64,000 nucleotides of DNA from CBDFLD01 sp965249005 (GCA_965249005.1 CBDFLD010000018.1:339497-403496), one strand, 5' to 3'; shown: positions 41,727 through 51,679, counted from the stretch's first letter. Numbers and translations are program-made. The notes: a model not told the origin generated them from the sequence alone.

Positions 41727-44134
41727 ACGACCCTCCCCCCCTCCCGCGCCAAGGTCAGAGGAGAATCGGCGCGAGACATCCCGGTCACTTCCTGGTAGAC
41801 GCGCTCGAGCTGGCGCGCAGTCCCTTCCCATCCGTAGAGCCGCTCGGCCAGCAGCCGGCCTTGGCGGCCGAGCTCTGCCCTTTGTGCCGGATTTCTGAGC
41901 AGTGCCCCGACCTTTTCGGCAAAGGCCGCCGAATCATCAGCTATGGCCAAGTGGATTCCCGGAGTGCCATTCAGGCCCGCGCAGGCGACCGATGTTGCGA
42001 CCACCGCCAGCGACATGCCCCATGCTTCCAATATCTTACCCCGGATGCCGACCCCAAGCCTCAAGGGAACGACGTAGACGGCGCTTTCGGACATGTACGG
42101 TCGGATGTCAGCCACCCAGCCGGTCACGTGCACGCCGGAAATATCGGCCAGTGCCAGAACCGCGGGGGTCGGACGGCTCCCGACGATGGTGAGTTGGGCT
42201 TCCGGTATTTGGTATTGGATTCGGGGGAGGACATCCCGGCAAAAGTAGACCATGGCATCCACGTTCGGCTCGTGCTGAAACGCGCCCACGAATACCATCT
42301 TCGGTGCGTCCACGGGCTCGCGAGCAGGCTGAAAATACTCCAGATCGACGCCTGTGTTGACGACATGAACGGGAACTGTCGAACAGAACTTCCTGAGCTC
42401 GTGGGCATCGGCGCCGGTCATGCAAATCGCAGCATCGGTGCGTTTCAAGAGACGAATCTCCCGATCGAGTACTTGGAGGTAGTTATAGAACCACCGCACT
42501 TTCTTGTGAGGCGCGCGTTCCAAGCGGGCCTTCCGCAAGCAGGCCGCAAAATCCACTTCGTGCTTGGTCACCAGCGACGGAATTCCCATCCGGCTGTCGG
42601 CGTAGCATGCCATTTGGGAGTATTCCAGCTGCATCAAGTCGAAATCGTCGTCTTCCAGGCAAGCCTCTACCACGCTGCGCATGTCGGGAGTGTCGAATTC
42701 CTCGAAGGGCTCGTAGGGGAACAGCTGAAGTCGCTCCGGACTGCTGCGGCGCAGCACGATCACACGTTCGCACAACTCTTCGACCTCCGCTAGGAATTGG
42801 CGTTCGTCGTCGTTTTCCAGGAAACTGACCAAGGTAATCCGCTGGTTGCTCGCCATTCTCTTGAGCAGCTGAAACATTCGGGCGGCCCCGGCATGCCTCC
42901 CCAGATGAGGCAGATAAGCGGTCAGCCAGAGAACACGGGGCGCCCGGGACTCGCGGGGCGCCGAATCTCGAAGAGTCGGAGGTTGCTCGCGTCGCGCCCG
43001 TTGGGTCCATGGGGATTCGGGGCGATAGAAGTTCAAAAACGGTTGCTCGAACAAACCCAGGATTTCTTTGTCCGTCCGTATGGCGCCGCGAACCGTCCAC
43101 AGCTTGGCCCGGGCCACGGAGGGCAGGCGGACGAACGCTTGAAAAAGGGTCTTCCAGCTTGAAATGCCGTGATCCCGCGCAAGACGGAAGGTATTCCACG
43201 GGAGGAAAAAGCAATGAGACAGCAGATATTTCCAGCTGAAGAGATTCTTCCAGATGAAGAGGAACTGGTTGCGCAGGATCAGGCGGTGAAGGCTCCCCTG
43301 GTCGAACCGGCGCCGGCTGGTGGCCCGGTGCTTGTGGTAGACCTTCGAGCCCGGAGCGAATAGAACTTCCCAACCCGAAAGCCAGGCGGTGAAGGAAATA
43401 TCTGTATCCTCGACGTAGGCGGGGGAATACAGCCGCGAGAAACCTCCGAGTTCCAGAAAGCGCCCGCGGTGAAATGCGGAGGATCCTCCTCCGGCCCAAA
43501 GGACGGGGTAATAGCGGCGTCCCAAACGGCGTCGCTCGAGATTGCTGTGGGAAAAATCCACCATGCCTCGCCGAAAACGCGCCACGGTTTTTCCTGTTTC
43601 CTCCCTGCGCGCTTCCGGATCTTGCAAGTATATCTGGCTGGATACGGCGAAGGTCTTCGGGCCGAATCCATCGAGCAACGGGCGAAGGAAGTCGGACTCC
43701 ACGATCATGTCGTTATTGAGCAACACGACGATTTCGTGGCTGGCGGCCCGAACACCGGCGTTGTTCCCGGCGACGAAACCGAGATTCTCGCTCAGGGCAA
43801 CAACGCGAACGGTGGGGAAGTTCTGCCTCAGGTACTCGACGGAACCGTCGTCGCTTCCGTTGTCGACAACCAGGACCTCGTGATTCCGTCCATCGGCCCG
43901 CACGGCCTCCAGGACAGATGGAATTCCCTCCGCGAGCAGATCTTGGCCGTTCCAGTTGAGGACAACGATCGACGCTGAATCCTTGGAGGGTGCCTCGGTC
44001 TTCGACCGAGCGCGGATGCCGCCGATGGAGCACATGAGATTCAGCAAGGAGAGCACCAGGGAAAGGAGGAGCAAGAAGGGCAGTAGTGCTATGGTGCCCA
44101 ACAAAATCGTGACGCGTCGAAATAGGAAAACCAT
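41723..44134 (-). CDS. GT2-GT4 bifunctional glycosyltransferase
   Basis: An 803-residue two-domain enzyme. An N-terminal membrane segment (about 8-33) precedes a GT2 domain (about 52-330: SIVVLNWNGQDLL, VVDNGSDDGS, NLGFVAGNNAGVR, LLNNDMIV, VEDTDISFTAWLSGW). A linker with PTLRDSAPRESRAP follows, then a GT4-type GT-B domain (about 400-790: VLWLTAYLPHLGRHAGAARMF, VTKHEVDFAACL, VVNTGVDLEYFQPAR, VFVGAFQHEPNVDAMVYF, VVPLRLGVGIRGKILEAWGM). Two sequential sugar additions in one chain are implied. Next to wzt, with a repeat tract in the junction. Confidence 0.88.
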   Translation of the reverse strand: MVFLFRRVTILLGTIALLPFLLLLSLVLSLLNLMCSIGGIRARSKTEAPSKDSASIVVLNWNGQDLLAEGIPSVLEAVRADGRNHEVLVVDNGSDDGSVEYLRQNFPTVRVVALSENLGFVAGNNAGVRAASHEIVVLLNNDMIVESDFLRPLLDGFGPKTFAVSSQIYLQDPEARREETGKTVARFRRGMVDFSHSNLERRRLGRRYYPVLWAGGGSSAFHRGRFLELGGFSRLYSPAYVEDTDISFTAWLSGWEVLFAPGSKVYHKHRATSRRRFDQGSLHRLILRNQFLFIWKNLFSWKYLLSHCFFLPWNTFRLARDHGISSWKTLFQAFVRLPSVARAKLWTVRGAIRTDKEILGLFEQPFLNFYRPESPWTQRARREQPPTLRDSAPRESRAPRVLWLTAYLPHLGRHAGAARMFQLLKRMASNQRITLVSFLENDDERQFLAEVEELCERVIVLRRSSPERLQLFPYEPFEEFDTPDMRSVVEACLEDDDFDLMQLEYSQMACYADSRMGIPSLVTKHEVDFAACLRKARLERAPHKKVRWFYNYLQVLDREIRLLKRTDAAICMTGADAHELRKFCSTVPVHVVNTGVDLEYFQPAREPVDAPKMVFVGAFQHEPNVDAMVYFCRDVLPRIQYQIPEAQLTIVGSRPTPAVLALADISGVHVTGWVADIRPYMSESAVYVVPLRLGVGIRGKILEAWGMSLAVVATSVACAGLNGTPGIHLAIADDSAAFAEKVGALLRNPAQRAELGRQGRLLAERLYGWEGTARQLERVYQEVTGMSRADSPLTLAREGGRVV

Positions 44135-44137
44135 GAG

Positions 44138-44165
44138 CCGCTATCCGCTACGCTTACCGCTGTCT
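44138..44165. repeat. Degenerate GCTNNCC tract at the wzt/GT junction
   Basis: GCTATCC, GCTACGC, TTACC and GCTGTCT lie in the 6 bases between two genes and the last codons of wzt. The stop codon of wzt (44141-44143) is inside GCTATCC, and the final residues DSGKRSG come from the tract. Confidence 0.5.
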
Positions 44166-45493
44166 GTCCCTCTAGCAGAAGCGGTCGATGGGGGGTTGGT
44201 GACCAGGCTCGGTCGTCTCATGTAGTTGCGAACGCGGGCTTCGATCTTCAAGGTCCCGTAGACCTGCTCTTTCGACTTGAGCTCGAAAACGAGCGCGTTG
44301 TCGATCCAATCGCACATATCGTGTTTGACCAGATTCCCATTCGCAACCGCGGGCGATAGCGAGTAGCTTCCGGGCGATAGATGGGGAAGCTGGAACGTGA
44401 AGTCCGTGGTTGCAACTTGTCCTTTTTGGGCTCCGGGCAGAGGGTTGCCGAAATACTGGGTGTTCCCTGCGGCGATTTCGATTCCCAGGCGATCTGTCAA
44501 CGTAAAACCGACTATCGGCCGATCCAGGTCACGAGCGAATTGGACGGAGATCCGCACTGCCACCCATTCTCCTCCAAATGCCTCCAGGGTTGCAGAACCC
44601 CGGGCATCGATCAGCTCGATACCGAGCAATGTGGCGTCCCCATTGCCGAAACGGTGATCGACATTGGGAATCGACCGGACAATCGGAATGGTGTCCGCGA
44701 CCTCGAGGGCGGAGGATTCGTCGATAGGCGGGACCGGAACCGTTTCGTCCGGGTTACTCCGCTCACGATCGAACACGAGGGCACGATACCTTTGGGTTAC
44801 CAGGTCCGGCTTTCCATCCTCGATCAAGCAGCCGCCGTCCAGCAGGATGGCACGATCGCAGAACTTGGCAATGGCTGCGAGATCATGAGTCACAAAGAGA
44901 ATTGTCCGTCCGCTCTCGCGCAGCTGGTTCATACGATGAAGACACCGATGCTGGAAGATCAGATCGCCAACTGCGAGTGCCTCATCGACGAGCAGGATAT
45001 CGGGATCTACATGGACGGCGACGGCAAAAGCCAAGCGCATGAACATTCCGCTGGAGTATGTCTTGACCGGTTGATTCATGAATTCGCCAATCTCGGCGAA
45101 GCGAGCGATTGATTCGAAGCGCCTCTCAATCTCGCGAGTTTCCAGGCCCAGGATCGCCCCGTTCATGAACACATTCTCTCGGCCTGTGAACTCCGGGTTG
45201 AATCCTGAGCCGAGCTCTAGCAGAGCCGAGACTTTGCCGCGGACGTGACAGTCTCCATGGGTCTGCCGCATGATTCCCGCCAGAATCTGAAGCAAGGTGC
45301 TCTTGCCGGACCCATTCTGCCCGATGATCCCGAGCGTTTGCCCCGGCTCCACTTCGAACGAGAGGTCGCGAAGGGCCCAAAACTCGCCCTTGCCCCGGTT
45401 TCCGGTGCCGATCAGCCACTCGTGAGCCTTTTTCCACGGCCCCCGGTGGACGGGGTATTTCTTAGCCAGATTTTGAACTCGGATTACCGACAT
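44141..45493 (-). CDS. wzt: Polysaccharide ABC exporter ATPase (Wzt-like) with C-terminal carbohydrate-binding domain
   Basis: A 450-residue ATPase. Walker A GQNGSGKST (about 58-66), signature YSSGMFMRLAFA, Walker B LLVDEALAVGD (about 172-182) and a switch His in VTHDLAAI. The C-terminal half (about 270-430) is the beta-sandwich that recognises the non-reducing end of O-polysaccharides in Wzt proteins. The start ATG is right next to the Wzm stop (TAAATG). The pair exports a finished polysaccharide across the inner membrane. Confidence 0.92.
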   Translation of the reverse strand: MSVIRVQNLAKKYPVHRGPWKKAHEWLIGTGNRGKGEFWALRDLSFEVEPGQTLGIIGQNGSGKSTLLQILAGIMRQTHGDCHVRGKVSALLELGSGFNPEFTGRENVFMNGAILGLETREIERRFESIARFAEIGEFMNQPVKTYSSGMFMRLAFAVAVHVDPDILLVDEALAVGDLIFQHRCLHRMNQLRESGRTILFVTHDLAAIAKFCDRAILLDGGCLIEDGKPDLVTQRYRALVFDRERSNPDETVPVPPIDESSALEVADTIPIVRSIPNVDHRFGNGDATLLGIELIDARGSATLEAFGGEWVAVRISVQFARDLDRPIVGFTLTDRLGIEIAAGNTQYFGNPLPGAQKGQVATTDFTFQLPHLSPGSYSLSPAVANGNLVKHDMCDWIDNALVFELKSKEQVYGTLKIEARVRNYMRRPSLVTNPPSTASARGTDSGKRSG

Positions 45494-46363
45494 TTAGAGA
45501 ACATCCGCGAATCCGCGTTTCGTCATCCGAAAGAGAACCCCGCCGATCACGAAAACACCGAATGATGACGCAAACAGTATGGCGAGAAGCTGCAAATCCG
45601 GCATCTCCATCTTCAGCAGGCAATCTCTATATGCCGCGACGATATGGGACATCGGGTTCCATGCGAGCGCGGTCTGCAGTGGAGCCGGTGCCATGTCGGG
45701 AACGTAGAATATCGGGGTGAACCAAAACCAGAATATCAACAAGACGCCGAGGACCTGGGAAACATCTCGGACAAAGACGTTGAACGACGAGACCATCCAC
45801 GAGACTCCCAGGGTGAAAAGTGACAGGCACAGCAGATAAAACGGAACCATTAGAACGAGCGGGCCGACCTCATGCAAGGTGAAGAGCAGCATTACTATGA
45901 GTATTCCGATACCGATCAAATGATTCACGATCCCGGCCAGGAGAACGGTCAGGGGCAGAATCTCAGTGGGAAACAGCGTTTTGGTGACCAGATTCGTGTT
46001 GTCCACGATCACGGTGCTCGACCGCTGTACGCAATCCTGGAAAAAGAGCCAGGGCAAGATGCCGCAGAACAAGAACACAGGAAAGCTCGTGGTACCGGTG
46101 TCGGGCAGGGGACGAATCTTGAAGACGTATTGGAACACAAACGTATAACTGACAATCAGGACAATCGGGTGGACAATGCTCCAAAAGAAGCCCATGAACG
46201 ATCCAACGTATCGTGCCCTCAAATCCCGAACCACGAAACTGCGGATGAGGCCTCTCTGTAGATAGATCTTCTGCAGGAAGTTGGCGAAGATGATCCATGG
46301 TGCCAAGATCGGGTTTATAGCGGCGGCAACTTGTTCGACTCCCCTTGCCCGGTCTGCTTCCAT
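45494..46363 (-). CDS. wzm: Polysaccharide ABC exporter permease (Wzm-like)
   Basis: A 289-residue ABC-2 permease. Six hydrophobic segments; RDLRARYVGSFMGFFWSIVHPI near residue 45 is the family N-terminal signature, and the C-terminal segment has FRMTKRGFADVL. Its stop abuts the wzt start. An AT-richer patch does not appear here. It forms the channel for the glycan made by the surrounding glycosyltransferases. Confidence 0.92.
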   Translation of the reverse strand: MEADRARGVEQVAAAINPILAPWIIFANFLQKIYLQRGLIRSFVVRDLRARYVGSFMGFFWSIVHPIVLIVSYTFVFQYVFKIRPLPDTGTTSFPVFLFCGILPWLFFQDCVQRSSTVIVDNTNLVTKTLFPTEILPLTVLLAGIVNHLIGIGILIVMLLFTLHEVGPLVLMVPFYLLCLSLFTLGVSWMVSSFNVFVRDVSQVLGVLLIFWFWFTPIFYVPDMAPAPLQTALAWNPMSHIVAAYRDCLLKMEMPDLQLLAILFASSFGVFVIGGVLFRMTKRGFADVL

Positions 46364-46456
46364 CGCGCGTTTCTCCCTTAGGCTCGGTGGCCATTATGTC
46401 TCACCCGGCGGTTGCCGAGCGGGGTCGTCACAGCAGAAAACGGCGGGCATCGGCTC

Positions 46457-47182
46457 TCAGCCAACGTTCTCACCGGTAGATTCACGCAGAACCCCTTTGT
46501 CGAGATAGTGTTGTTTCGCGGCGCCGGCGGCGGCGCGGGGGTCGTGCGTGACCAGAACGATTGTCTTGTGAAGCTGCCGGTTCAGCGTGCTCAGGATCTT
46601 CAGGACTTCCGAAGCCGAGTCCGAATCCAAGTCTCCGGTCGGTTCGTCGGCAAGCACAAAGGTTGGGTCCGTGACGATCGCGCGGGCAATGGCCACCCGC
46701 TGTTCTTCCCCACCCGAGAGCTGCCGAGGATAGTGCTCAGCCCGGTTCTCGAGGCCAACCAGCTTCAAAGCTGTCATCACGTGCTCCCGGCGCTCCGTTT
46801 TTGTCAGAGGGGTCAGCAAGAGGGGCAGCTCCACGTTGGCAAACGCCGTCAGAACCGGAATCAGATTGAAGTGCTGGAACACAAAGCCGACGTGTTCGTT
46901 TCTCCAGCTCGCCAGATCATCCTCACTCATGTCGAGGAGCTCGCGGCCGGCGACGCGCAGCATTCCCGCGCTCGGCCGGTCGATCCCCGCCAAGATGTTC
47001 AACAGGGTGGTCTTGCCTGATCCGGACGGTCCCATGAGGCTAACGAAGTCCCCCGGCCACACACTCAAGTTGATGTCGTCAAGGACTAGGATCTCGGTGC
47101 TATCACGCTTGAAGACTTTGCGTAGATCTTTCAACTCTATCAACGCATCACGTGGCTCTTGCGTCACGGTACTCTCCGCCAT
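46457..47182 (-). CDS. LolD/MacB-type ABC transporter ATPase
   Basis: A 241-residue ATPase: Walker A GPSGSGKTT (about 51-59), Q-loop, signature LSGGEEQRVAIARA (the E replaces the usual Q, as in LolD/MacB/FtsE relatives), Walker B FVLADEPTGDLD and H-loop VTHD. It works with the two FtsX-type permeases encoded just upstream; the three form a LolCDE-like or MacB-like exporter. The ATG follows 13 bases after the permease stop. Confidence 0.92.
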   Translation of the reverse strand: MAESTVTQEPRDALIELKDLRKVFKRDSTEILVLDDINLSVWPGDFVSLMGPSGSGKTTLLNILAGIDRPSAGMLRVAGRELLDMSEDDLASWRNEHVGFVFQHFNLIPVLTAFANVELPLLLTPLTKTERREHVMTALKLVGLENRAEHYPRQLSGGEEQRVAIARAIVTDPTFVLADEPTGDLDSDSASEVLKILSTLNRQLHKTIVLVTHDPRAAAGAAKQHYLDKGVLRESTGENVG

Positions 47183-47195
47183 TCGTGTGGCTCCT

Positions 47196-48356
47196 CTAAT
47201 CCCGCATCACATCGACTAACACTTGGTGCGCCGCCCGCCGTGCCGGCAGGTACCCCCCCAGAGTTCCGACCAAGACGGCGAAGATCAATCCCTGGGTGAG
47301 AATCGCCGGTGTAATGCGGAAGCTGAATAGCAATTCGCTGAAGGTCTGGAAATTGGCCGTCCCCGTCGTGATTCCGTGAATGGGCAGGGCCAAGAGACAC
47401 CCGAGCACCCCGCCGGCAAGACTCAGGATCACGGATTCGACCATAAAGGACGCTAGAATACTGCGCGAGCGAAATCCTATCGCGCGCAGGGTTCCGATTT
47501 CCCGGGACCGGGCCATGACCATCCCGTACATCGTGTTCATGGCGGCAAAGCAGGCCCCGATCCCCATCACGATCGCGATGAAGTAACTCAGGGCCCGGAC
47601 CCCCATGGAAGTGGATGTCTGGTCCTCAAAGTAGGCTCCTTGCTCGATGGCTTGCAGGTTGATCCTTTGATCGTCGGCGACCCGCCGTACGATGTCCTTG
47701 ACGGCTGCGTCGTCTTCCGCTTTTAGTAGAACCGAGGAATACGTTCCCACTCGGTCCCAGTCCTCGGCGATCTCCGAATAGTGGGCAAGCACTTCGGAAT
47801 CGTACGCGGAGCCCCCGGCGCTGAAGATTCCGACGATCTTCCAGCGACTCTTCGCGATCGAGACCGTGTCCCCCATCCTCATGTCTTGAAAACGGTTGGA
47901 GATGGACTCGCTCACCATGAGCTCGCGCAGGCCGGGCCGAAATTTCCGCCCCTGGACAAGTTCTATTTCGGGACGCAGCGCGAACCCGAGGTCCGCCAAG
48001 CCCCGAATCGTGATGTTCGAAGTTTCTCCCGATATCCTGGCGTGATTGATCACCACGACGAGCTCGCCGCTGACGAGCGGCTCGTCGCGGGCGTTTCGCG
48101 CCACTCCAGGAAGGAAACGTATCGCGGGAAATGTCTCCTGATCGAAATAGCTATTCACCTCGGTGAGAGAACCCTGCCGGAGCACAATCAGCTGGTGGGG
48201 ATGTCCGGTTTCCACGTAAGTAGCGTCCATGCCGTTTACAAGGGCCAGCATGATAATGAAGATCGACACCGTCAAGGAAATCCCGAGGATCGTCATCGCG
48301 GTCCCGGTACGGCGGGTCCAGAGACTCCCAATGTTATAGCGGATGGGTATTTTCAT
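47196..48356 (-). CDS. FtsX-like permease (LolC/MacB type)
   Basis: The frame is open to 48461, but ATG 48356 starts the canonical N-terminus (MKIPIRYNIGSLWTRRTGTAMTILGISLTVSIFI). About 386 residues; one N-terminal TM, a periplasmic domain (about 50-260) and three C-terminal TMs (SYFIAIVMGIGACFAAMNTMYGMV, REIGTLRAIGFRSRSILASFM, GGYLPARRAAHQVLVDVM). It begins 6 bases after the stop of the other permease. Confidence 0.9.
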   Translation of the reverse strand: MKIPIRYNIGSLWTRRTGTAMTILGISLTVSIFIIMLALVNGMDATYVETGHPHQLIVLRQGSLTEVNSYFDQETFPAIRFLPGVARNARDEPLVSGELVVVINHARISGETSNITIRGLADLGFALRPEIELVQGRKFRPGLRELMVSESISNRFQDMRMGDTVSIAKSRWKIVGIFSAGGSAYDSEVLAHYSEIAEDWDRVGTYSSVLLKAEDDAAVKDIVRRVADDQRINLQAIEQGAYFEDQTSTSMGVRALSYFIAIVMGIGACFAAMNTMYGMVMARSREIGTLRAIGFRSRSILASFMVESVILSLAGGVLGCLLALPIHGITTGTANFQTFSELLFSFRITPAILTQGLIFAVLVGTLGGYLPARRAAHQVLVDVMRD

Positions 48357-48361
48357 GAGCT

Positions 48362-49519
48362 TCAGACGTGACGCAGCGCGTCCACCACACTTCGCCGGGC
48401 AGCTTGCCACGCGGGGATTCCTGCCGATGCAATCCCGACGAACGCTCCGATCGCCAGACACGTCGCAAGGGTTTCGGGTGTCACCAGAAAACGGGACAAG
48501 ATGCCGGAGGTAATAGTTGAAAGAGGAACTCTTGCGAAAATGATTTTAGCGCCCAGAGACCCCAGGAGGGCCCCGCTGAGTGCCAACAAAAGCGCTTCGG
48601 CGATGAGGAGTCCCAGTATCTGCGATCTTCGGAAGCCGAGGGCGTTGAGAATCCCAATCTCCCGTATTCTTTCCCGGATCGACATTGCCATGGTGTTGGC
48701 GGCGACCAGCACGATTGTGAAGATTACCACCACGGAGATCCCGGAAACCAGGAGGCGCACATTTCCGAGCATGTTGATGAAGCCCAAGAAAAACGCCTTC
48801 TCGCTCTCGGTCTTGGTTGGGGCGCTACTATTCTGGAATAGTGCATCGACGTCTTCTGCAATTCTGGGTACGCTTGTGGGCGCGTCGGCCCGAATCGTAA
48901 AAGTCCCGGTGAAATCATCGAACTCGGCCTCTGCCTGCACCAGGGACTCATTGAAATAGTCCCAGTGAAAATAGAGGCTGTTGGCCTCATCGGATCCACC
49001 GGTGTAGATGCCGTCCACGTTCAGCTCAGCATCGACCGGGAATAGAGCACCTCTCAGATGGATCTTGTCGCCCAGGTTCCAATCAAACCGACTGGCCAGG
49101 TTTTCTCCCACAATGGCTCCGGTCCGGTCGCCGAGAAAGGCATCCTTCTGACCTTGGGGCATCATGATGTCAGAGTGGACAGCAAAGAACTGATCCGTGT
49201 CGACGGCGAACTGGGCAAAAAAGTTCTTGGGATCCTTGTACACGCCGCCAAACCACATGGAACCGATGACCGCTTCCACCCCATCCACATTGGCGATCTT
49301 GTTCTTATGGGAGATCGGCAGGATATTCGCCAGTGACACCCGATGCCGCGTGACTAGACGAACGGCGGAGTCCGGGGTCTCCGGTGGGTTCTCCAACTCG
49401 GTCAGAAGAGTCAACAAAGTCGCGACCAAAAAAAGAGACGCTGCGATACTGGCAACGGTCAAAATCGTCCGCCGCCGGTTGCGAAAAACATTCTGAATGA
49501 GCAGCCCAAGGAATTTCAT
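48362..49519 (-). CDS. FtsX-like permease (LolE/MacB type)
   Basis: A 385-residue permease. QNVFRNRRRTILTVASIAASLFLVATLL is the first membrane helix, the large periplasmic domain spans about 45-255, and three C-terminal helices contain NTMAMSIRERIREIGILNALGFRRSQIL and GIPAWQAARRSVVDAL. First gene of the ABC operon on this strand. A GCTNNCC tract (read as GGTTAGC, GGAAAGC) lies 14 bases before its ATG. Confidence 0.9.
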   Translation of the reverse strand: MKFLGLLIQNVFRNRRRTILTVASIAASLFLVATLLTLLTELENPPETPDSAVRLVTRHRVSLANILPISHKNKIANVDGVEAVIGSMWFGGVYKDPKNFFAQFAVDTDQFFAVHSDIMMPQGQKDAFLGDRTGAIVGENLASRFDWNLGDKIHLRGALFPVDAELNVDGIYTGGSDEANSLYFHWDYFNESLVQAEAEFDDFTGTFTIRADAPTSVPRIAEDVDALFQNSSAPTKTESEKAFFLGFINMLGNVRLLVSGISVVVIFTIVLVAANTMAMSIRERIREIGILNALGFRRSQILGLLIAEALLLALSGALLGSLGAKIIFARVPLSTITSGILSRFLVTPETLATCLAIGAFVGIASAGIPAWQAARRSVVDALRHV

Positions 49520-49870
49520 TGTTTCGGTGTCCGCTTTCCGCTAACCGCTAACCGCGGCACAGGGGCACAGTCAGGACATAGGTAACACTTTAGGTTCAAG
49601 GCATCGGGAACACTTTTAGGATTACTGACCATGGTCATTGCCTGTTTGGGGTCTTACTTTAGGGGCCGACAGCAGATAGCGAAAGCATTGGGGACTCCAT
49701 TCATGAATACGGGACGTTGTTGACCGAGATCTTTACCTTACCGCCAAAAGAGCAAGGTACTAAGTTACACCCAAGATGACTGGCAATAAAGGGGTTTCCC
49801 CTATTTCGTTCATGTCTTCAGAAAGTGAGACGATGAGAAAACAGGTGCACCCAATGCACGGGAGGCCGCC
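49520..49870. other. Intergenic region with heptamer tract and possible IS-end scrap
   Basis: Heptamers GCTTTCC, GCTAACC, GCTAACC lie at 49533-49553, 14 bases before the permease ATG. At about 49580-49620 a GGTAACACTTTAGG-like unit occurs twice in tandem (GGTAACACTTTAGG, GGGAACACTTTTAGG), reminiscent of transposase-binding ends of IS481/IS3-type elements. No transposase frame is present. The stretch should also hold promoters for the divergent permease and glycosyltransferase operons. Confidence 0.5.
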
Positions 49871-51679
49871 ATGCTCCGTATCCTCACATTCAACTGGCAC
49901 GAAGGCTATCTTTGCCTTCTGGCCAAGACGAATCATCATCTCACCGTCGTGGACAAGGATAAGGGCGGCTACAAGGGCTGGATTCATGCGACCCGTCCCG
50001 TACCTCCGAATGTCGAGCTATTGCCGATCGGGTCAGAACGAGCTGCCCTCGAACGGGCACGGGCCGGCGAGTTTGATCTTGCCATTGGTCACAACCTTCA
50101 GGACCTTGCGGAACTTTCCGAGCTCGCCATTGCAAAAGTCATTGTCTTTCACAACCGGCTCTCGACCGAGCTCGAGCTCTTTCGCCGCTCCGGTCAACCT
50201 GTTTCCACCAACAAGGCGTATGCGGAGCAGTTTCTCTCTCTCTTTGACAGCCGGACCCGGGCCGTCTTTATTTCCCGAAGCAAGCGTGACGACGCTGCCT
50301 CGATCGCGGGACACGTCATTGCGCCAGGGATCGACCTCGACGAATACGGTGGATATCGGGGCGATCAAAGGAGGGTCCTTCGGGTCGGCAATTTCTTCAC
50401 CGGACGTGATCTGATGCTGGGACAGACCGTCGCGACGAAAGTGTTGGGCCCATTACCGGTCACGGTGCTGGGAATCAATCGTGACATGCCAGATGCAAGG
50501 CTCTCGACCTCCTGGGAGGACCTGAAGGAGCAGTTCAGAAGTCACCGGGTATACCTGAACACCACGGTGGACGGCTATGAGGATGGCTACAACCTATCCA
50601 TGCTAGAGGCGATGGCGACAGGCATGCCGGTTGTGACGACACTCAACCGAACCTCTCCGATCAGGAATGGGACCACAGGATATATCGATTCGGACCCGGG
50701 CATTCTCCACGAGCGCCTCGCATCGTTGCTCCAAGACGCAGAGCTAGCCCGCCGGCTGGGCGAGCAAGCCAGAAGTAGTGTGGCCGAAGAATTCCCGCTG
50801 GACCGATTTACGGCGGCCTGGGAGGCACTTTTTGAAGAACTGCTCTGCCAGGGTTCAGGCGCCGCAGCTCGATCACCCGCCATTTCCGACGAGACACCCA
50901 GTGCAGCCTTCGAGGGCAATGTCGGTCGGTTGCTGCGCACCAAGCAGTGGGCGAGTGCGCGTCGATTGCTCGAGCAAGAGCGTAATCAAAGCCCGCAGCG
51001 AGCGGGGATTTTCAATCTCCTGGGAGAAACATACCGGCTACTCGGGCGGGACCCCGAAGCGGCACAATCGTTCTGGCGGGCTGCCTGGTTGAACTCTTCC
51101 CTCGAGCAGGCCCGGGGGATGGACCCCGAAACTTGGGACGGAAGCCTCCTCGAGGATCCTGAGAAAAACCCTGAAGTGGCGGCACTGGCCTGTATCTGCG
51201 TGGGAAGGGGGGTGGATATCGGCTCGGGCGGGAGCAGAATCCATCCAGGCGCAATATCCATCGAGGTCGGCTTCGAGGGTCGTGAGTACCAAGGTGCGCG
51301 CAGGGCGAGCACCATCCATGTCAGTCAGCCCGATATCACTGTTTCTGGGTACACCCTCGAGATGTTCGGAGACGAAGAATTGGACTATGTTGTCAGCCGG
51401 CATCATCTGGGAGACTACCAGGATCCGCTGCGCGCTCTCGAGGAATGGCGGCGGGTTCTAAAAAAGGGCGGCGTGCTGGCCTTTGTTCTTCCGGACGATT
51501 CCCATATTGATACGATGCACCACGATACGAGTCGTCGACACGCCTTCACGCCCGATAGCTTCCGCAGGCTCATCCGTTACTTTGGCGATTTCGATATCCT
51601 GCATGAGGGTCCCTGTTTCCATTATTGGAGTTTTGTCGCCGTGCTCCAGAAACGCGGAGGGGGGGGAGCGGTCGTTTGA
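49871..51679 (+). CDS. GT4 - TPR - methyltransferase three-part protein
   Basis: A 602-residue protein. Residues about 1-320 form a GT-B glycosyltransferase (VIVFHNRL, VIAPGIDLDEYGGY, VLRVGNFFTGRDLMLGQTVA, YEDGYNLSMLEAMATGMPVVTTL). Residues about 345-420 hold a TPR-like helical repeat (RLLRTKQWASARRLLEQERNQSPQRAGIFNLLGETYRLLGRDPEAAQSF). Residues about 435-600 are a class I SAM methyltransferase (CVGRGVDIGSGGSRIHPG, HHLGDYQDPLRALEEWRRVLKKGGVLAFVLPDD). It could add and cap a sugar. GGGAGG supports the start. The stop overlaps the likely TTG start of the next gene. Confidence 0.82.
   Translation: MLRILTFNWHEGYLCLLAKTNHHLTVVDKDKGGYKGWIHATRPVPPNVELLPIGSERAALERARAGEFDLAIGHNLQDLAELSELAIAKVIVFHNRLSTELELFRRSGQPVSTNKAYAEQFLSLFDSRTRAVFISRSKRDDAASIAGHVIAPGIDLDEYGGYRGDQRRVLRVGNFFTGRDLMLGQTVATKVLGPLPVTVLGINRDMPDARLSTSWEDLKEQFRSHRVYLNTTVDGYEDGYNLSMLEAMATGMPVVTTLNRTSPIRNGTTGYIDSDPGILHERLASLLQDAELARRLGEQARSSVAEEFPLDRFTAAWEALFEELLCQGSGAAARSPAISDETPSAAFEGNVGRLLRTKQWASARRLLEQERNQSPQRAGIFNLLGETYRLLGRDPEAAQSFWRAAWLNSSLEQARGMDPETWDGSLLEDPEKNPEVAALACICVGRGVDIGSGGSRIHPGAISIEVGFEGREYQGARRASTIHVSQPDITVSGYTLEMFGDEELDYVVSRHHLGDYQDPLRALEEWRRVLKKGGVLAFVLPDDSHIDTMHHDTSRRHAFTPDSFRRLIRYFGDFDILHEGPCFHYWSFVAVLQKRGGGGAVV

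Noticed and set aside
41369..42793. 474-codon open frame antisense to the GT2-GT4 gene
   Set aside because: Composition typical of a reverse-frame shadow and the opposite strand encodes recognisable glycosyltransferase motifs.
51483..51675. N-terminal extension of the CgeB/TPR frame upstream of 51676
   Set aside because: It overlaps the methyltransferase domain of the previous gene out of frame and has no TPR or other motif.
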